Below the pieces are notes generated by a model that was not told the origin of the DNA, did no database searches, and worked only from the letters and a program-made list of their open reading frames with translations. Both the position numbers and the translations under genes were made by a program. A stretch of 64,000 nucleotides of DNA from Perlucidibaca wandonensis (lineage in GTDB: Bacteria > Pseudomonadota > Gammaproteobacteria > Pseudomonadales > Moraxellaceae), in NCBI RefSeq assembly GCF_042677145.1, contig NZ_JBHTIT010000001.1, positions 1,178,001-1,242,000 on the forward strand, written 5' to 3'. Shown in pieces: positions 42,764 through 51,497 of this stretch (positions are counted from its first letter, which is position 1; each line of letters begins with the position of its first letter).

Positions 42764-44908
42764 ATGAAAAAATGGCTAATCGCCGCCGTCGTCATTACGG
42801 CCATCGTTACCCTGCAACAATCCGGCGTGCTCAATGTCCTTAGCCTTGACGGCCTGCGCGAAGGTCAAGCCCAGTGGGCACAATGGCAAGCTGAGCAACC
42901 ACTGCTATTTGCTGGTAGCTTCTTCGCCATCTACGTGGTCGCCACGGCTCTATCACTGCCGGGCGCCGCTATTTTAACGCTCGCCGCAGGTGCTTTATTT
43001 GGCCTCGTGCAAGGCACCATTTTGGTCTCCTTTGCCTCCACGCTTGGCGCGACGCTAGCCTTCCTATTATCGCGCTATTTATTCCGCGACAGCGTGCAAG
43101 AAAAGTTCAGTGCCCGCCTCAAGCCCATCAACGACGGTATCGCTCGCGATGGCGCGCTGTACTTATTCACGCTACGACTAGCACCCGTGTTCCCGTTTTT
43201 TCTCGTCAACTTACTCATGGGCCTCACGCCAATTCGCGTCTGGACCTATGCCTGGGTTAGTCAGATCGGCATGTTTGCCGGCACCGTGGTCTATGTAAAT
43301 GCTGGCACACAGCTGGCGCAGCTAGATTCATTAAAGGGCATTATTTCACCTGCGATGCTGCTCTCATTCGCCCTACTCGCCATCTTTCCGTTTATTGCCA
43401 AAGCCATCACCAGCTGGCTGCAACGCCGTAAAGTCTATGCACGCTGGCAGAAGTCTAAGACTTTCGATCGCAACCTCATCGTTATCGGTGCCGGTGCCGC
43501 TGGTTTGGTCAGCGCCTATATCGCCGCCGCCGTGAAGGCAAAAGTGACCTTGATCGAGGCACATAAAATGGGCGGCGACTGCCTGAACTATGGCTGTGTG
43601 CCGAGCAAGGCCTTGATTCGCAGCGCCAAGCTCGCCAAGCAAATGCGCCATGGCGAAGACTATGGTCTGGAATCACACACTGCGCGCTTTAGCTTTCGTG
43701 CCGTGATGGCCCGCATCCATGCTGTCATCGCCGCCATCGAGCCGCATGACAGCGTTGAGCGCTACACCAACCTCGGTGTCGATGTCCGCCAAGGCTACGC
43801 CAAACTCATCGATCCATGGACCGTGGAAATCACTCAACCCGATGGCCAGAGTGAGCGCCTGACCGCGCGCAGCATCATTATTGCCGCCGGTGCTGCACCG
43901 TTTGTACCACCGCTGCCGGGCTTAGCCGATGTCTGCGTCACCAGCGATACACTGTGGGCTAAATTTGCCGAACTAGACCAAGTGCCAGCACGTTTGGTTG
44001 TGCTTGGCGGCGGGCCGATTGGCTGCGAATTAGCACAAAGTTTTGCCCGCCTCGGCGCCAATGTGACGCAAGTGGAAATGGGCGATCGCCTACTCGCTCG
44101 CGAAGATATCGACGTTTCTGCCTACGCCCTAGAAAGCCTAGTTCACGATGGCGTAAACGTGCTGACACAACACAAAGCCTTGCGCGTCGAAGATGGCAAT
44201 ACCTTAGTTATTGAGCATGAAGGCAGCGAACAGCGCATTGTCTTTGATGAAATCATTTGCGCCGTTGGCCGCTCACCGCGCCTCAGTGGCTATGGCCTAG
44301 AAGAGTTAGGCATCCCCACTGCGCGCACGGTCACCACCAACGATTATCTGGAAACGCTCTATCCCAATATTTATGCTGCTGGCGATGTCTCTGGACCCTA
44401 TCAATTTACTCACGTCGCCGCTCATCAAGCCTGGTATGCCGCAGTCAACGCTCTATTTGGCCAATTTAAGCGCTTCAAAGTCGATTACCGCGTGATTCCT
44501 TGGACCACGTTTATTGACCCAGAAGTCGCACGCGTGGGCTTGAGCGAGCAAGAAGCGGCAGAGCAAGGCATCGCTGTCGAAGTTACGCGCTATGGTATTG
44601 ATGATCTTGATCGCGCCATTGCCGACAGCGCCGCCCATGGCTTTGTGAAAGTACTCACGGCGCCAGGCAAAGATACGATTTTGGGCGTGACCATTGTCGG
44701 TGAACACGCTGGCGACTTGCTCGCCGAATATGTCTTGGCAATGAAGCATGGCCTTGGGCTAAATAAGATTTTGGGCACGATTCATACCTACCCAACCTGG
44801 GCTGAGGCGAATAAATACGCGGCTGGCGAGTGGAAACGTGCGCATGCGCCACAAGGTGTGTTGCGTTGGGTTGAGCGCTATCACCGCTGGATGCGAGGTG
44901 GTGATTAA
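42764..44908 (+). CDS. TVP38/TMEM64-flavoprotein disulfide reductase fusion (MerA-like)
   Basis: A 714-residue fusion. Residues about 1-225 form a TVP38/DedA-like membrane domain (FAIYVVATALSLPGAAILTL, AGALFG, FTLRLAPVFPFFLVNLLMG). From about 236 a pyridine-nucleotide-disulfide reductase follows: VIGAGAAGLVSAYIAA, the redox pair Cys273/Cys278 in GGDCLNYGCVPSKAL, VLGGGPIGCELAQSFA, YAAGDVSGPYQFTH and HTYPTWAEANKYAAGEW. There is no N-terminal metal-binding domain and no C-terminal Cys-Cys pair, so it is not a mercuric reductase. It may reduce a membrane-linked arsenical or thiol. Its stop overlaps the next gene (TAATG). Confidence 0.92.
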   Translation: MKKWLIAAVVITAIVTLQQSGVLNVLSLDGLREGQAQWAQWQAEQPLLFAGSFFAIYVVATALSLPGAAILTLAAGALFGLVQGTILVSFASTLGATLAFLLSRYLFRDSVQEKFSARLKPINDGIARDGALYLFTLRLAPVFPFFLVNLLMGLTPIRVWTYAWVSQIGMFAGTVVYVNAGTQLAQLDSLKGIISPAMLLSFALLAIFPFIAKAITSWLQRRKVYARWQKSKTFDRNLIVIGAGAAGLVSAYIAAAVKAKVTLIEAHKMGGDCLNYGCVPSKALIRSAKLAKQMRHGEDYGLESHTARFSFRAVMARIHAVIAAIEPHDSVERYTNLGVDVRQGYAKLIDPWTVEITQPDGQSERLTARSIIIAAGAAPFVPPLPGLADVCVTSDTLWAKFAELDQVPARLVVLGGGPIGCELAQSFARLGANVTQVEMGDRLLAREDIDVSAYALESLVHDGVNVLTQHKALRVEDGNTLVIEHEGSEQRIVFDEIICAVGRSPRLSGYGLEELGIPTARTVTTNDYLETLYPNIYAAGDVSGPYQFTHVAAHQAWYAAVNALFGQFKRFKVDYRVIPWTTFIDPEVARVGLSEQEAAEQGIAVEVTRYGIDDLDRAIADSAAHGFVKVLTAPGKDTILGVTIVGEHAGDLLAEYVLAMKHGLGLNKILGTIHTYPTWAEANKYAAGEWKRAHAPQGVLRWVERYHRWMRGGD

Positions 44909-45639
44909 TGCCCACAAGCAACTCGAGAGACCAAGCAGTTAGCGCTGAAAGCCGCCATGCTGCTGGCATCTCAATTATCGTGCCGGTACTCAATGAGGCC
45001 GAGCTAATCGATGAACTGATTGGCCGCCTCAAGCATTTGCGCGAACTCGATGCTGAGATAATCATTGTCGATGGCCAAAGCACAGATGCCACTACCGAAC
45101 ACCTCGAAGGCGCGGGCTTTACCGTGCTGCGCTGCCCACAGCGTGGCCGAGGTTATCAGCTTGCGCTTGGCTCAACGCTTGCCACACATGACAACTTACT
45201 GTTTTTGCATGCCGACACCGTGCTGCCTAGCAATGCCTTGAGCCTAATCGAACAAGCACTCGCGACTGGCAGTGCCTGCTGGGGCCGCTTCGATGTGCAA
45301 ATTGCTGGCACCGTACGCGGCCTAAACATGGTCGCCTTCATGATGAATTGGCGCTCGCGCCTCACCGGCATTGCCACCGGCGACCAAGCCATATTTATGA
45401 CGCGAGCAGCACTGACCGCCGCCGGTGGCGTGCCTAAACAAGTCATCATGGAGGATGTCGAACTCAGCAAAAAGCTGCGCCAGTTAAGCGCGCCGGTGTG
45501 TCTGCGTCAGCGCGTAACGACATCGGGTAGACGCTGGCAGCGCGACGGTTTATGGCCAACGATTTGGCTGATGTGGCGGCTACGTTGGCGCTATTGGCGC
45601 GGTGCTTCCGCCGAGACTATTGCTCAGGAATACGCATGA
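44908..45639 (+). CDS. Arsenosugar-type glycosyltransferase, TIGR04283 family
   Basis: A 243-residue GT-A family 2 glycosyltransferase. SIIVPVLNEAELIDELIGRL starts the fold, LFLHADTVLP holds the DxD-type metal site, and FDVQIAGTVRGLNMVAFMMN and SRLTGIATGDQAIFMTR are the diagnostic TIGR04283 segments, with VIMEDVELSKKLRQL as the catalytic base region. TIGR04283 and TIGR04282 genes occur beside ArsS in many bacteria. It overlaps the upstream gene by one base and the next by four, so coupling is tight. Confidence 0.93.
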   Translation: MPTSNSRDQAVSAESRHAAGISIIVPVLNEAELIDELIGRLKHLRELDAEIIIVDGQSTDATTEHLEGAGFTVLRCPQRGRGYQLALGSTLATHDNLLFLHADTVLPSNALSLIEQALATGSACWGRFDVQIAGTVRGLNMVAFMMNWRSRLTGIATGDQAIFMTRAALTAAGGVPKQVIMEDVELSKKLRQLSAPVCLRQRVTTSGRRWQRDGLWPTIWLMWRLRWRYWRGASAETIAQEYA

Positions 45640-46253
45640 CCGCTTTAATTATTTTTGCCAAAGCGCCAACACCAGGCCGCTGTAAAACACGTCTGAGTCC
45701 AGCACTTGGCGAGCATGGCGCCGCCGACTTAGCCGCACGCATGCTCGCCACCACCCTCGAATTTGCGCAAGAAGCAGGCTTTGCCGAGATCATCTTATGT
45801 AGCGATCCAGCACCTGATGATGTCGCGTGGCAAGTTCAGAACCTGCCTGAAAACATCACTTGCGTAGCGCAGGGCGATGGCGATTTAGGCGCGCGCATGC
45901 AGCGAGCTGCCGAGGCTGCCTTAGCCGATCATCAAGCCGTGATTTTGGTCGGCACTGACTGCGTTGAACTCAGCAGCGACTGGTTGCGCGAGGCCAGTGC
46001 AGCGCTCGCCGAACACGATGCTGTCATCCACCCCAGTGAGGACGGCGGCTACACTCTGCTCGGTCTACGCAAGAGTCATAACAGCTTGTTTAACGCGCTG
46101 CCGTGGAGCACAGAAGCGGTGGCGAAAATCACCTATGAGCGCCTCGATGCGCTGGGCTGGAACTATCAAATCCGCGCACTCAGCCACGATATCGATACAC
46201 CGGAAGACCTTATTTACCTGCCCGATCATTGGCCTTTGCCAATGATTCGCTAA
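45636..46253 (+). CDS. Arsenosugar-type glycosyltransferase, TIGR04282 family
   Basis: A 205-residue GT-A fold protein of the TIGR04282/DUF2064 family. It begins MTALIIFAKAPTPGRCKTRL, the nucleotide-sugar signature, and has ILVGTDCVELSSDWL and HPSEDGGYTLLGLRKS, the conserved Asp-rich loops. ATG 45636 forms an ATGA overlap with the TIGR04283 gene; an open frame reads further upstream inside that gene but lacks a start with a ribosome site. Together the two enzymes would attach or transform the sugar part of the arsenical. Confidence 0.92.
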   Translation: MTALIIFAKAPTPGRCKTRLSPALGEHGAADLAARMLATTLEFAQEAGFAEIILCSDPAPDDVAWQVQNLPENITCVAQGDGDLGARMQRAAEAALADHQAVILVGTDCVELSSDWLREASAALAEHDAVIHPSEDGGYTLLGLRKSHNSLFNALPWSTEAVAKITYERLDALGWNYQIRALSHDIDTPEDLIYLPDHWPLPMIR

Positions 46254-46265
46254 GCCGAGCTCATC

Positions 46266-47009
46266 ATGAAAACACACTCATTTTTACTACTCACTGCCGT
46301 GATAAGCAGCGCACTCATTAGCACCTCAGTCAGCGCCGATCCCATTGCGCTGAGCCGCTTTACCGAACCTGCCGCCAACGTACCGGCACCATGGCAGCGC
46401 GCACTCATCAGCAGCAAACTCAAGCCCACCGAGTATCGCGTCAGCACCGTCGATGGCATCACCGGCATCGAGGCCACAGCCGATAACAGCATGGCGCTCA
46501 TGGGCCGAGCTGTGAGCGTTGACCTGGCAAAAACGCCGGTGCTGTGCTGGAGTTGGCGCATCGATGCACCATTGAAAAATGCCAATATGAAAACCAAAGC
46601 GGGTGACGATTACACCGCCCGCGTCTATGTCGCACTCAGCATCCCAGCAGAAAAAATGAGCTTTGTCACACGCGCTAAACTCAAGATTGGCCGCGCCATC
46701 TTTGGCAGCCAAGTGCCCGACGGCGCACTGAACTACGTCTGGGATAACCGCTACCCCGTCGGCACATCCATGGCCAACGCCTACACCGATCTCACTCGCA
46801 TGATCGTGGTCAATTCCGGTCCTGCGAAAGCTGGGCAATGGGTCAGCGTGCGTCGCGATTTAAGTGCGGACATCCAAAAATACTTCCCTGATCAAGCAGC
46901 AAAACCCGCGCTGCTCGCCGTGGCTTCAGACACCGACAATACCGGTGAAAAAGCCCATGCCTATTTCGCCGATTTCCGTCTCACCACGCGCGATGACACA
47001 TGCCAGTAA
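46266..47009 (+). CDS. Exported DUF3047 protein
   Basis: A 247-residue protein with a Sec signal (about residues 1-24, cleavage after VSA). The mature part has the DUF3047 layout: LCWSWRIDAPLKNANMKTKAGDDYTARVYVAL split by a conserved GDD and a WDN motif in LNYVWDNRYPVG, and TDNTGEKAHAYFADF at the end. The function of DUF3047 is unknown; some resemble carbohydrate-binding beta-sandwich proteins. It follows TIGR04282 by 12 bases and precedes the ArsM-like gene by 13, so it is a periplasmic part of the same system. Confidence 0.85.
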   Translation: MKTHSFLLLTAVISSALISTSVSADPIALSRFTEPAANVPAPWQRALISSKLKPTEYRVSTVDGITGIEATADNSMALMGRAVSVDLAKTPVLCWSWRIDAPLKNANMKTKAGDDYTARVYVALSIPAEKMSFVTRAKLKIGRAIFGSQVPDGALNYVWDNRYPVGTSMANAYTDLTRMIVVNSGPAKAGQWVSVRRDLSADIQKYFPDQAAKPALLAVASDTDNTGEKAHAYFADFRLTTRDDTCQ

Positions 47010-47022
47010 TAGGAGCCTCAAA

Positions 47023-48093
47023 ATGACCACATCAACAAATCAGGCCACACTCGATAGCGTGCAGGATTATTACGGCCGCCAGCTGCAATCCAGCGCCGAT
47101 TTAAAAACCACGGCCTGCTGCGATTTCTCCTCCATGCCGAACTGGCTAAAGCCGCTGCTCAGCAATATCCATCCTGAAGTATTGTCGCGCTATTACGGCT
47201 GCGGCTTGGTCTGCCCGCCCTTGCTCGAAGGCTGCCGCGTGCTCGATCTTGGCAGCGGCACTGGGCGCGATGTCTATGCACTGGCGCAATTGGTCGGTGC
47301 CAGCGGCGAAGTCATCGGCGTCGATATGACCGATGAGCAACTGGCCGTAGCAGAGAATCATCGCGCCTGGCATGCCGAGCAATTTGGCTTCGACAATGTG
47401 CGCTTTATCAAAGGCTATATTGAAAAACTCGATGAGCTCGGCCTAGAAGACGCCAGCTTCGATGTCATCGTGTCGAATTGCGTGATCAATCTCTCGCCCG
47501 ATAAAGACGCCGTACTGCGCGAGATTCAGCGCCTACTCAAGCCCGGCGGCGAGTTTTATTTCAGCGATGTTTATGCCGATCGCCGAGTGCCCGAGGCCGT
47601 ACGCGCCGATCCCGTCATCTATGGTGAATGCCTCGGTGGCGCACTGTATTGGAATGATTTCGTCTCGCTGTCTAAGCGCCACGGCTTTGCCGACCCACGC
47701 TTGGTCGAAGATCGGCCATTGGCGATTACCGACCCCGCCATTGCCGCCGTGACCGGCACGCTGCGCTTCTTCTCGGCGACTTACCGCTTGTTTAAGCTCG
47801 ATGGCCTAGAACCCGCTTGCGAAGACTATGGTCAGGCTGTGATTTATCGTGGCAGCGTGCCCGATAACGCCCATGCTTTTGTGCTCGATAAACACCATTA
47901 CATCGAGGCCGGCAAAGTCTTCCCGGTCTGCGGCAACACCTGGGCCATGCTCGCCGACACGCGCTTTCGCGAGCACTTCGAGTTCATCGGCAACTTCAAA
48001 ACGCACTATGGTTTGTTCGCCGATTGCGGCGGCAGCGTGCCGTTTGACGCGACGATAAATGCAGGCAGTAACGATGGCGCCAGTTGCTGCTAA
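47023..48093 (+). CDS. arsM: ArsM-like arsenite S-adenosylmethionine methyltransferase
   Basis: A 356-residue class I methyltransferase. The SAM motif VLDLGSGTGRDVY is at 73-85. Family cysteines are Cys32/Cys33 (TACCD), Cys60 and Cys64 (YGCGLVCP), Cys71, Cys153 (SNCVINL) and the GECLGGALYW cysteine, with a terminal Cys-Cys. ArsM adds methyl groups to arsenite to give dimethylarsenic, the substrate of ArsS. ATG 47023 has AGGAG upstream and matches the family start. An open frame extends upstream inside the DUF3047 gene and is not real. Confidence 0.93.
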   Translation: MTTSTNQATLDSVQDYYGRQLQSSADLKTTACCDFSSMPNWLKPLLSNIHPEVLSRYYGCGLVCPPLLEGCRVLDLGSGTGRDVYALAQLVGASGEVIGVDMTDEQLAVAENHRAWHAEQFGFDNVRFIKGYIEKLDELGLEDASFDVIVSNCVINLSPDKDAVLREIQRLLKPGGEFYFSDVYADRRVPEAVRADPVIYGECLGGALYWNDFVSLSKRHGFADPRLVEDRPLAITDPAIAAVTGTLRFFSATYRLFKLDGLEPACEDYGQAVIYRGSVPDNAHAFVLDKHHYIEAGKVFPVCGNTWAMLADTRFREHFEFIGNFKTHYGLFADCGGSVPFDATINAGSNDGASCC

Positions 48094-48142
48094 TTGCCTA
48101 GCAAAACATGACGCTTAAGCGCATCAACTTTTGGAGCGACAG

Positions 48143-48949
48143 ATGAACTTGCGCACCCTCGCCGCACTCGCTTTGATGGCTCTTAGCACCAGCAGTTTTG
48201 CTGCCGACACCAAGCTCGTGCTCACCGGCTCCAGCACCATCGCGCCCTTGGCCTTAGAGATTGGCCGCCGCTTTGAGTCACTTAATCCGGGCGTGCGTAT
48301 TGATGTGCAGTCTGGCGGTTCATCGCGCGGCATTAGCGATGCCCGCTCCGGTCTCGCCGACATCGGCATGGTCTCGCGCGCCTTAAAGCCTGAGGAGGCC
48401 GACCTCAAAGCCCACCTCATCGCGCGCGATGGCGTCACCGTCATCACCCATGCCAGCAATCCTGTGAAGGTGCTGAGCAAGGCGCAAATTATCGCGATCT
48501 ACACTGGCAAGATCACCAATTGGAAAACACTAGGCGGGCGCGACCAAGCCATCACCGTGGTCAATAAAGCCGAAGGACGCTCAACGCTGGAGTTATTTAC
48601 GCAGTTCTTCGGTCTGAAGAATGAGCAAATCCGCGCGCAAGTAATTATTGGCGATAACCAACAAGGCATTAAAACTGTCGCAGGTAACCCGGGTGCTATC
48701 GGCTATGTCTCCATTGGCACCGCCGAATACGAAGCCGAAGTCGGCACGCCGATTCGCCTACTCGCGCTCGATGGCGTGAAAGCGCTGGTAGCCAATGTCA
48801 GCAACGAAACTTTTCCGCTGGCGCGACCGCTGAACCTCGTGACCACACCTAAGCCTAGCGGTTTAGCCAAGCGCTTTATCGATTTCGCGCAATCCGCTGC
48901 GGTGCATGACATCGTCAAGGATCAGTATTTTGTTCCCGTGGCGCGCTGA
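48143..48949 (+). CDS. Phosphate (or arsenate) ABC transporter binding protein, PstS type
   Basis: A 268-residue periplasmic binding protein with a Sec signal (residues 1-20, ...TSSFA). LTGSSTIAPLALEIGRRFE, SGGSSRGISDARSGLADIGMVSR and the loop GKITNWKTLGGRDQAI followed by EGRSTLELFTQFFG are the oxyanion-binding elements of PstS-like proteins. It is closer to the short PstS/SphX branch than to E. coli PstS. ATG 48143 has GGAG nine bases upstream. It starts 49 bases after the ArsM-like gene, so the transporter seems tied to the arsenosugar-type cluster. Confidence 0.9.
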   Translation: MNLRTLAALALMALSTSSFAADTKLVLTGSSTIAPLALEIGRRFESLNPGVRIDVQSGGSSRGISDARSGLADIGMVSRALKPEEADLKAHLIARDGVTVITHASNPVKVLSKAQIIAIYTGKITNWKTLGGRDQAITVVNKAEGRSTLELFTQFFGLKNEQIRAQVIIGDNQQGIKTVAGNPGAIGYVSIGTAEYEAEVGTPIRLLALDGVKALVANVSNETFPLARPLNLVTTPKPSGLAKRFIDFAQSAAVHDIVKDQYFVPVAR

Positions 48950-49790
48950 TGCCGCGCTAGCCTTCAGCACTCGCCTACTGGCGCTGTGGTCAGCGGCGCT
49001 GGTAATTTTCATCGCCGCTTTTCTCTTGCGCGAGGCCTGGCCCGTGCTCGTCAACGGCCATTGGCAAGCCTTTTTCACTAGCGATGGCTGGTATCCATCA
49101 TCCGGCCAATTCAATCTCTGGCCCATGTTGGTGGCGACCTTAGCCGCCAGCCTCGGCGCGATGCTGCTTGCTCTACCACTCGGCATCGCCTCCGCCGTCT
49201 TTCTCTGCTTTCACGCGCCCACACCAATTGCCAATGGCTACCGCCGCCTCATTGTGCTGCTCGCCGGCATTCCATCAGTGGTGTTTGGCCTCTGGGGCCT
49301 TACCGTGATGGTGCCGCTGATTGCGCAAATCGCCCCGCCGGGTGCGAGCCTGCTTGCTGCCATCTTAATTTTAGCGCTGATGATTCTGCCCACCGTGGCG
49401 CTGACCAGCGAAGCCGCCATCGCTGCCGTACCAGTGCACTATGCTCACGGCGCCTTCGCACTGGGCTTGAGTCGCGCCAGCAGCGAATGGCGCGTGGTCG
49501 TGCCCGCCGCCCGTGCCGGTATCGCCAGTGGAGCTTTGTTGGCGATGGGCCGCGCGCTCGGCGAGACCATGGCCGTACTCATGGTCGCTGGCAACGTGGT
49601 GCAAATCCCCGGCAGCGTGTTTGATTCCGTGCGCGTACTCACCGCCAATATGGCTCTAGAGATGGCCTATGCCACCGGCAATCATCGCGCCAGCTTATTT
49701 GTTACCGGCGTCGTGCTCATGGCCTTAGTTGCCGTATTGGCCTGGTGGGCGCATCGCCATAGCGCGCGCGGAGTCACCTATGCACAGTAA
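48906..49790 (+). CDS. PstC-type ABC transporter permease
   Basis: A 294-residue permease with six predicted helices and the EAA-like motif region GAFALGLSRASSEWRVVVPAARAGIASGALLAMGRALGETMAVLMV. It pairs with the PstA-like permease. ATG 48906 overlaps pstS by 44 bases; a TTG at 48930 has AAGGA seven bases upstream and overlaps less, so it may be the true start. It overlaps the PstA-like gene by 11 bases. Confidence 0.9.
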   Translation: MTSSRISILFPWRADAALAFSTRLLALWSAALVIFIAAFLLREAWPVLVNGHWQAFFTSDGWYPSSGQFNLWPMLVATLAASLGAMLLALPLGIASAVFLCFHAPTPIANGYRRLIVLLAGIPSVVFGLWGLTVMVPLIAQIAPPGASLLAAILILALMILPTVALTSEAAIAAVPVHYAHGAFALGLSRASSEWRVVVPAARAGIASGALLAMGRALGETMAVLMVAGNVVQIPGSVFDSVRVLTANMALEMAYATGNHRASLFVTGVVLMALVAVLAWWAHRHSARGVTYAQ

Positions 49791-50655
49791 GCGCATGAGC
49801 CTAATGGCAAACCCGCGCACAGTGTTCAGCAGCCAGTTAATCTCGGCGCTACTCTGGCTCTGCGCCGCACTTGTCACCGGTATTTTTGCGTGGATACTTA
49901 TCGATATTTTACGCCTAGGCCTCGCTCATCTCAGCCTCGATTTCCTGCTCAGCGAACCCACACGCGCTGGCCGCTCAGGCGGCATCGCGCCGATCATCGT
50001 CTCCACGCTTTGGGTGCTGGCCATCGCACTCACTGTGGCGCTGCCGCTGGGCCTTGGCAGCGCACTCTGGCTGCACAGTTTCACCGCCGGCGGCGGGCGT
50101 TTATTACGCACCGTGAGAGTTTTGCTCGACATTCTTGCCGGCGTGCCTTCCATCGTTTTCGGCCTCTTTGGTGCCGCGTGTTTTTGCATCTGGATGGGCA
50201 TGGGGTTTTCCATCCTTTCCGGCGGCCTCACGCTGGCCTGCATGATTTTGCCGCTGCTCATTCGCACCACCGAGATGGGCTTGGCCGCCGTCCCTGCCGA
50301 CTGGCAACGCGGCGCGCTAGCACTTGGCTTATCGCGCACCGCCGCCTTGCGCTGCGTGCTGCTGCCCGTGGCCATGCCGGCCATACTCGCGGGCCTCATG
50401 CTCAGCATCGGACGCATCTTAGCCGAGACCGCCGTGCTGCTGTTTACCAGTGGCTATGTCGATCGCTACCCGGAATCGATGTTCGACTCTGGTCGCGTCA
50501 TGGCGCTGCATATCTATGATTTATCGATGAATGTCACCGGTGGCGATGCCAATGCCTACGCCACCGCCTTAGTGCTTATTAGCGTGCTGCTGCTGGTCAA
50601 TGGCGCAGCAACGCTGGTCGGCACCCGATGGTTACGCGGGAGCATACGCATATGA
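49780..50655 (+). CDS. PstA-type ABC transporter permease
   Basis: A 291-residue permease with six helices. AGVPSIVFGLFGAACFCIWMG, RTTEMGLAAVPADWQRGALALG and LLPVAMPAILAGLMLSIGRILAETAVLLF are the PstA forms of the family motifs. ATG 49780 has GGAG six bases upstream and overlaps the PstC-like gene; a longer open frame begins inside that gene without a good site. Its stop overlaps the PstB-like gene by four bases (ATGA). Confidence 0.9.
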   Translation: MHSKRMSLMANPRTVFSSQLISALLWLCAALVTGIFAWILIDILRLGLAHLSLDFLLSEPTRAGRSGGIAPIIVSTLWVLAIALTVALPLGLGSALWLHSFTAGGGRLLRTVRVLLDILAGVPSIVFGLFGAACFCIWMGMGFSILSGGLTLACMILPLLIRTTEMGLAAVPADWQRGALALGLSRTAALRCVLLPVAMPAILAGLMLSIGRILAETAVLLFTSGYVDRYPESMFDSGRVMALHIYDLSMNVTGGDANAYATALVLISVLLLVNGAATLVGTRWLRGSIRI

Positions 50656-51464
50656 ACGCCACCAGCCTCGGTGATCTCATTGAGACGCAGGCCTGCTGCG
50701 AGCCGAAAGCGCATCTCAGCCTGAGCAATGTCAGTGTGCGTTATGGCGCAGACACTGTGCTTTCACAGGTCAGCTTGGATATTCCACGCGGCTGCATCAC
50801 GGCGCTGATTGGCCCCTCGGGCTGCGGTAAAACCAGCTTGCTGTGCAGTCTCAATCGCCTCAGTGAACATCTGCCTGACTGCCAAGTTGGCGGTGAAATC
50901 TTGCTAGATGGACTGAATATTGCCAGCATCGATGCACTGAATTTGCGCCGCCGCATTGGCATGATTTTCCAGCGTCCCAACCCCTTTCCTTTCAGCATTC
51001 ATCGCAATCTCGATTTGCCCTTACGCGAGCATGGCGTGCGCGATAAAGCCGAACGCGAGCGCCGCATTGAAATAGCCCTGCGCGATGTCGGTCTCTGGGA
51101 TGAAATCGCCGAGCGCTTGCATAGCCCCGCCCTGCGCTTATCCGGCGGTCAACAACAACGCCTGTGCATTGCTCGCGCGCTGGTGTTGGAGCCCGAAATC
51201 TTACTCATGGATGAGCCCTGCAGCGCACTCGACCCGCTCTCGGCGAGCGTGGTGGAAGAGCTAATTAAGCGCTTAAGTGGTCGCTATACCGTCATCATTG
51301 TCACGCATAATCTGGCGCAGGCGCGGCGCATTGCTAACTACACGGCATTTTTCTGGACACGCGAACAGCAAGGCCGCTTAATCGAGTTCGGCGCTTGCCA
51401 GCAGGTCTTTGAGCAACCGCAAGATGCGTTGACTGCGGCGTATGTGGCTGGGCGCAGCGGCTAA
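50652..51464 (+). CDS. PstB-type ABC transporter ATP-binding protein
   Basis: A 270-residue ATPase. Walker A GPSGCGKT is at 54-61, the ABC signature LSGGQQQRLCIARAL and Walker B ILLMDEPCSALDPLS are intact, and RPNPFPFSIHRNL is the Q-loop region typical of PstB. It energises phosphate import with the two permeases and the binding protein. No phoU or phoBR follows, unlike most pst operons, so control must lie elsewhere. Confidence 0.93.
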   Translation: MNATSLGDLIETQACCEPKAHLSLSNVSVRYGADTVLSQVSLDIPRGCITALIGPSGCGKTSLLCSLNRLSEHLPDCQVGGEILLDGLNIASIDALNLRRRIGMIFQRPNPFPFSIHRNLDLPLREHGVRDKAERERRIEIALRDVGLWDEIAERLHSPALRLSGGQQQRLCIARALVLEPEILLMDEPCSALDPLSASVVEELIKRLSGRYTVIIVTHNLAQARRIANYTAFFWTREQQGRLIEFGACQQVFEQPQDALTAAYVAGRSG

Positions 51465-51497
51465 AATAAACGGTGGTTAAAAAAACAGGAGATGGTC

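Noticed and set aside
43470..44908. Mercuric reductase (merA)
   Set aside because: It lacks the N-terminal metal-binding domain and the C-terminal Cys pair, and no other mer genes are near.
46864..47022. Upstream extension of the ArsM-like reading frame
   Set aside because: It lies within the DUF3047 gene, reads as low-complexity sequence and has no ribosome site, while ATG 47023 has AGGAG.
49890..50519. 209-codon alternative frame inside the PstA-like gene
   Set aside because: It is Arg/His-rich, out of frame with a well-conserved permease and has no start site; a composition artefact.
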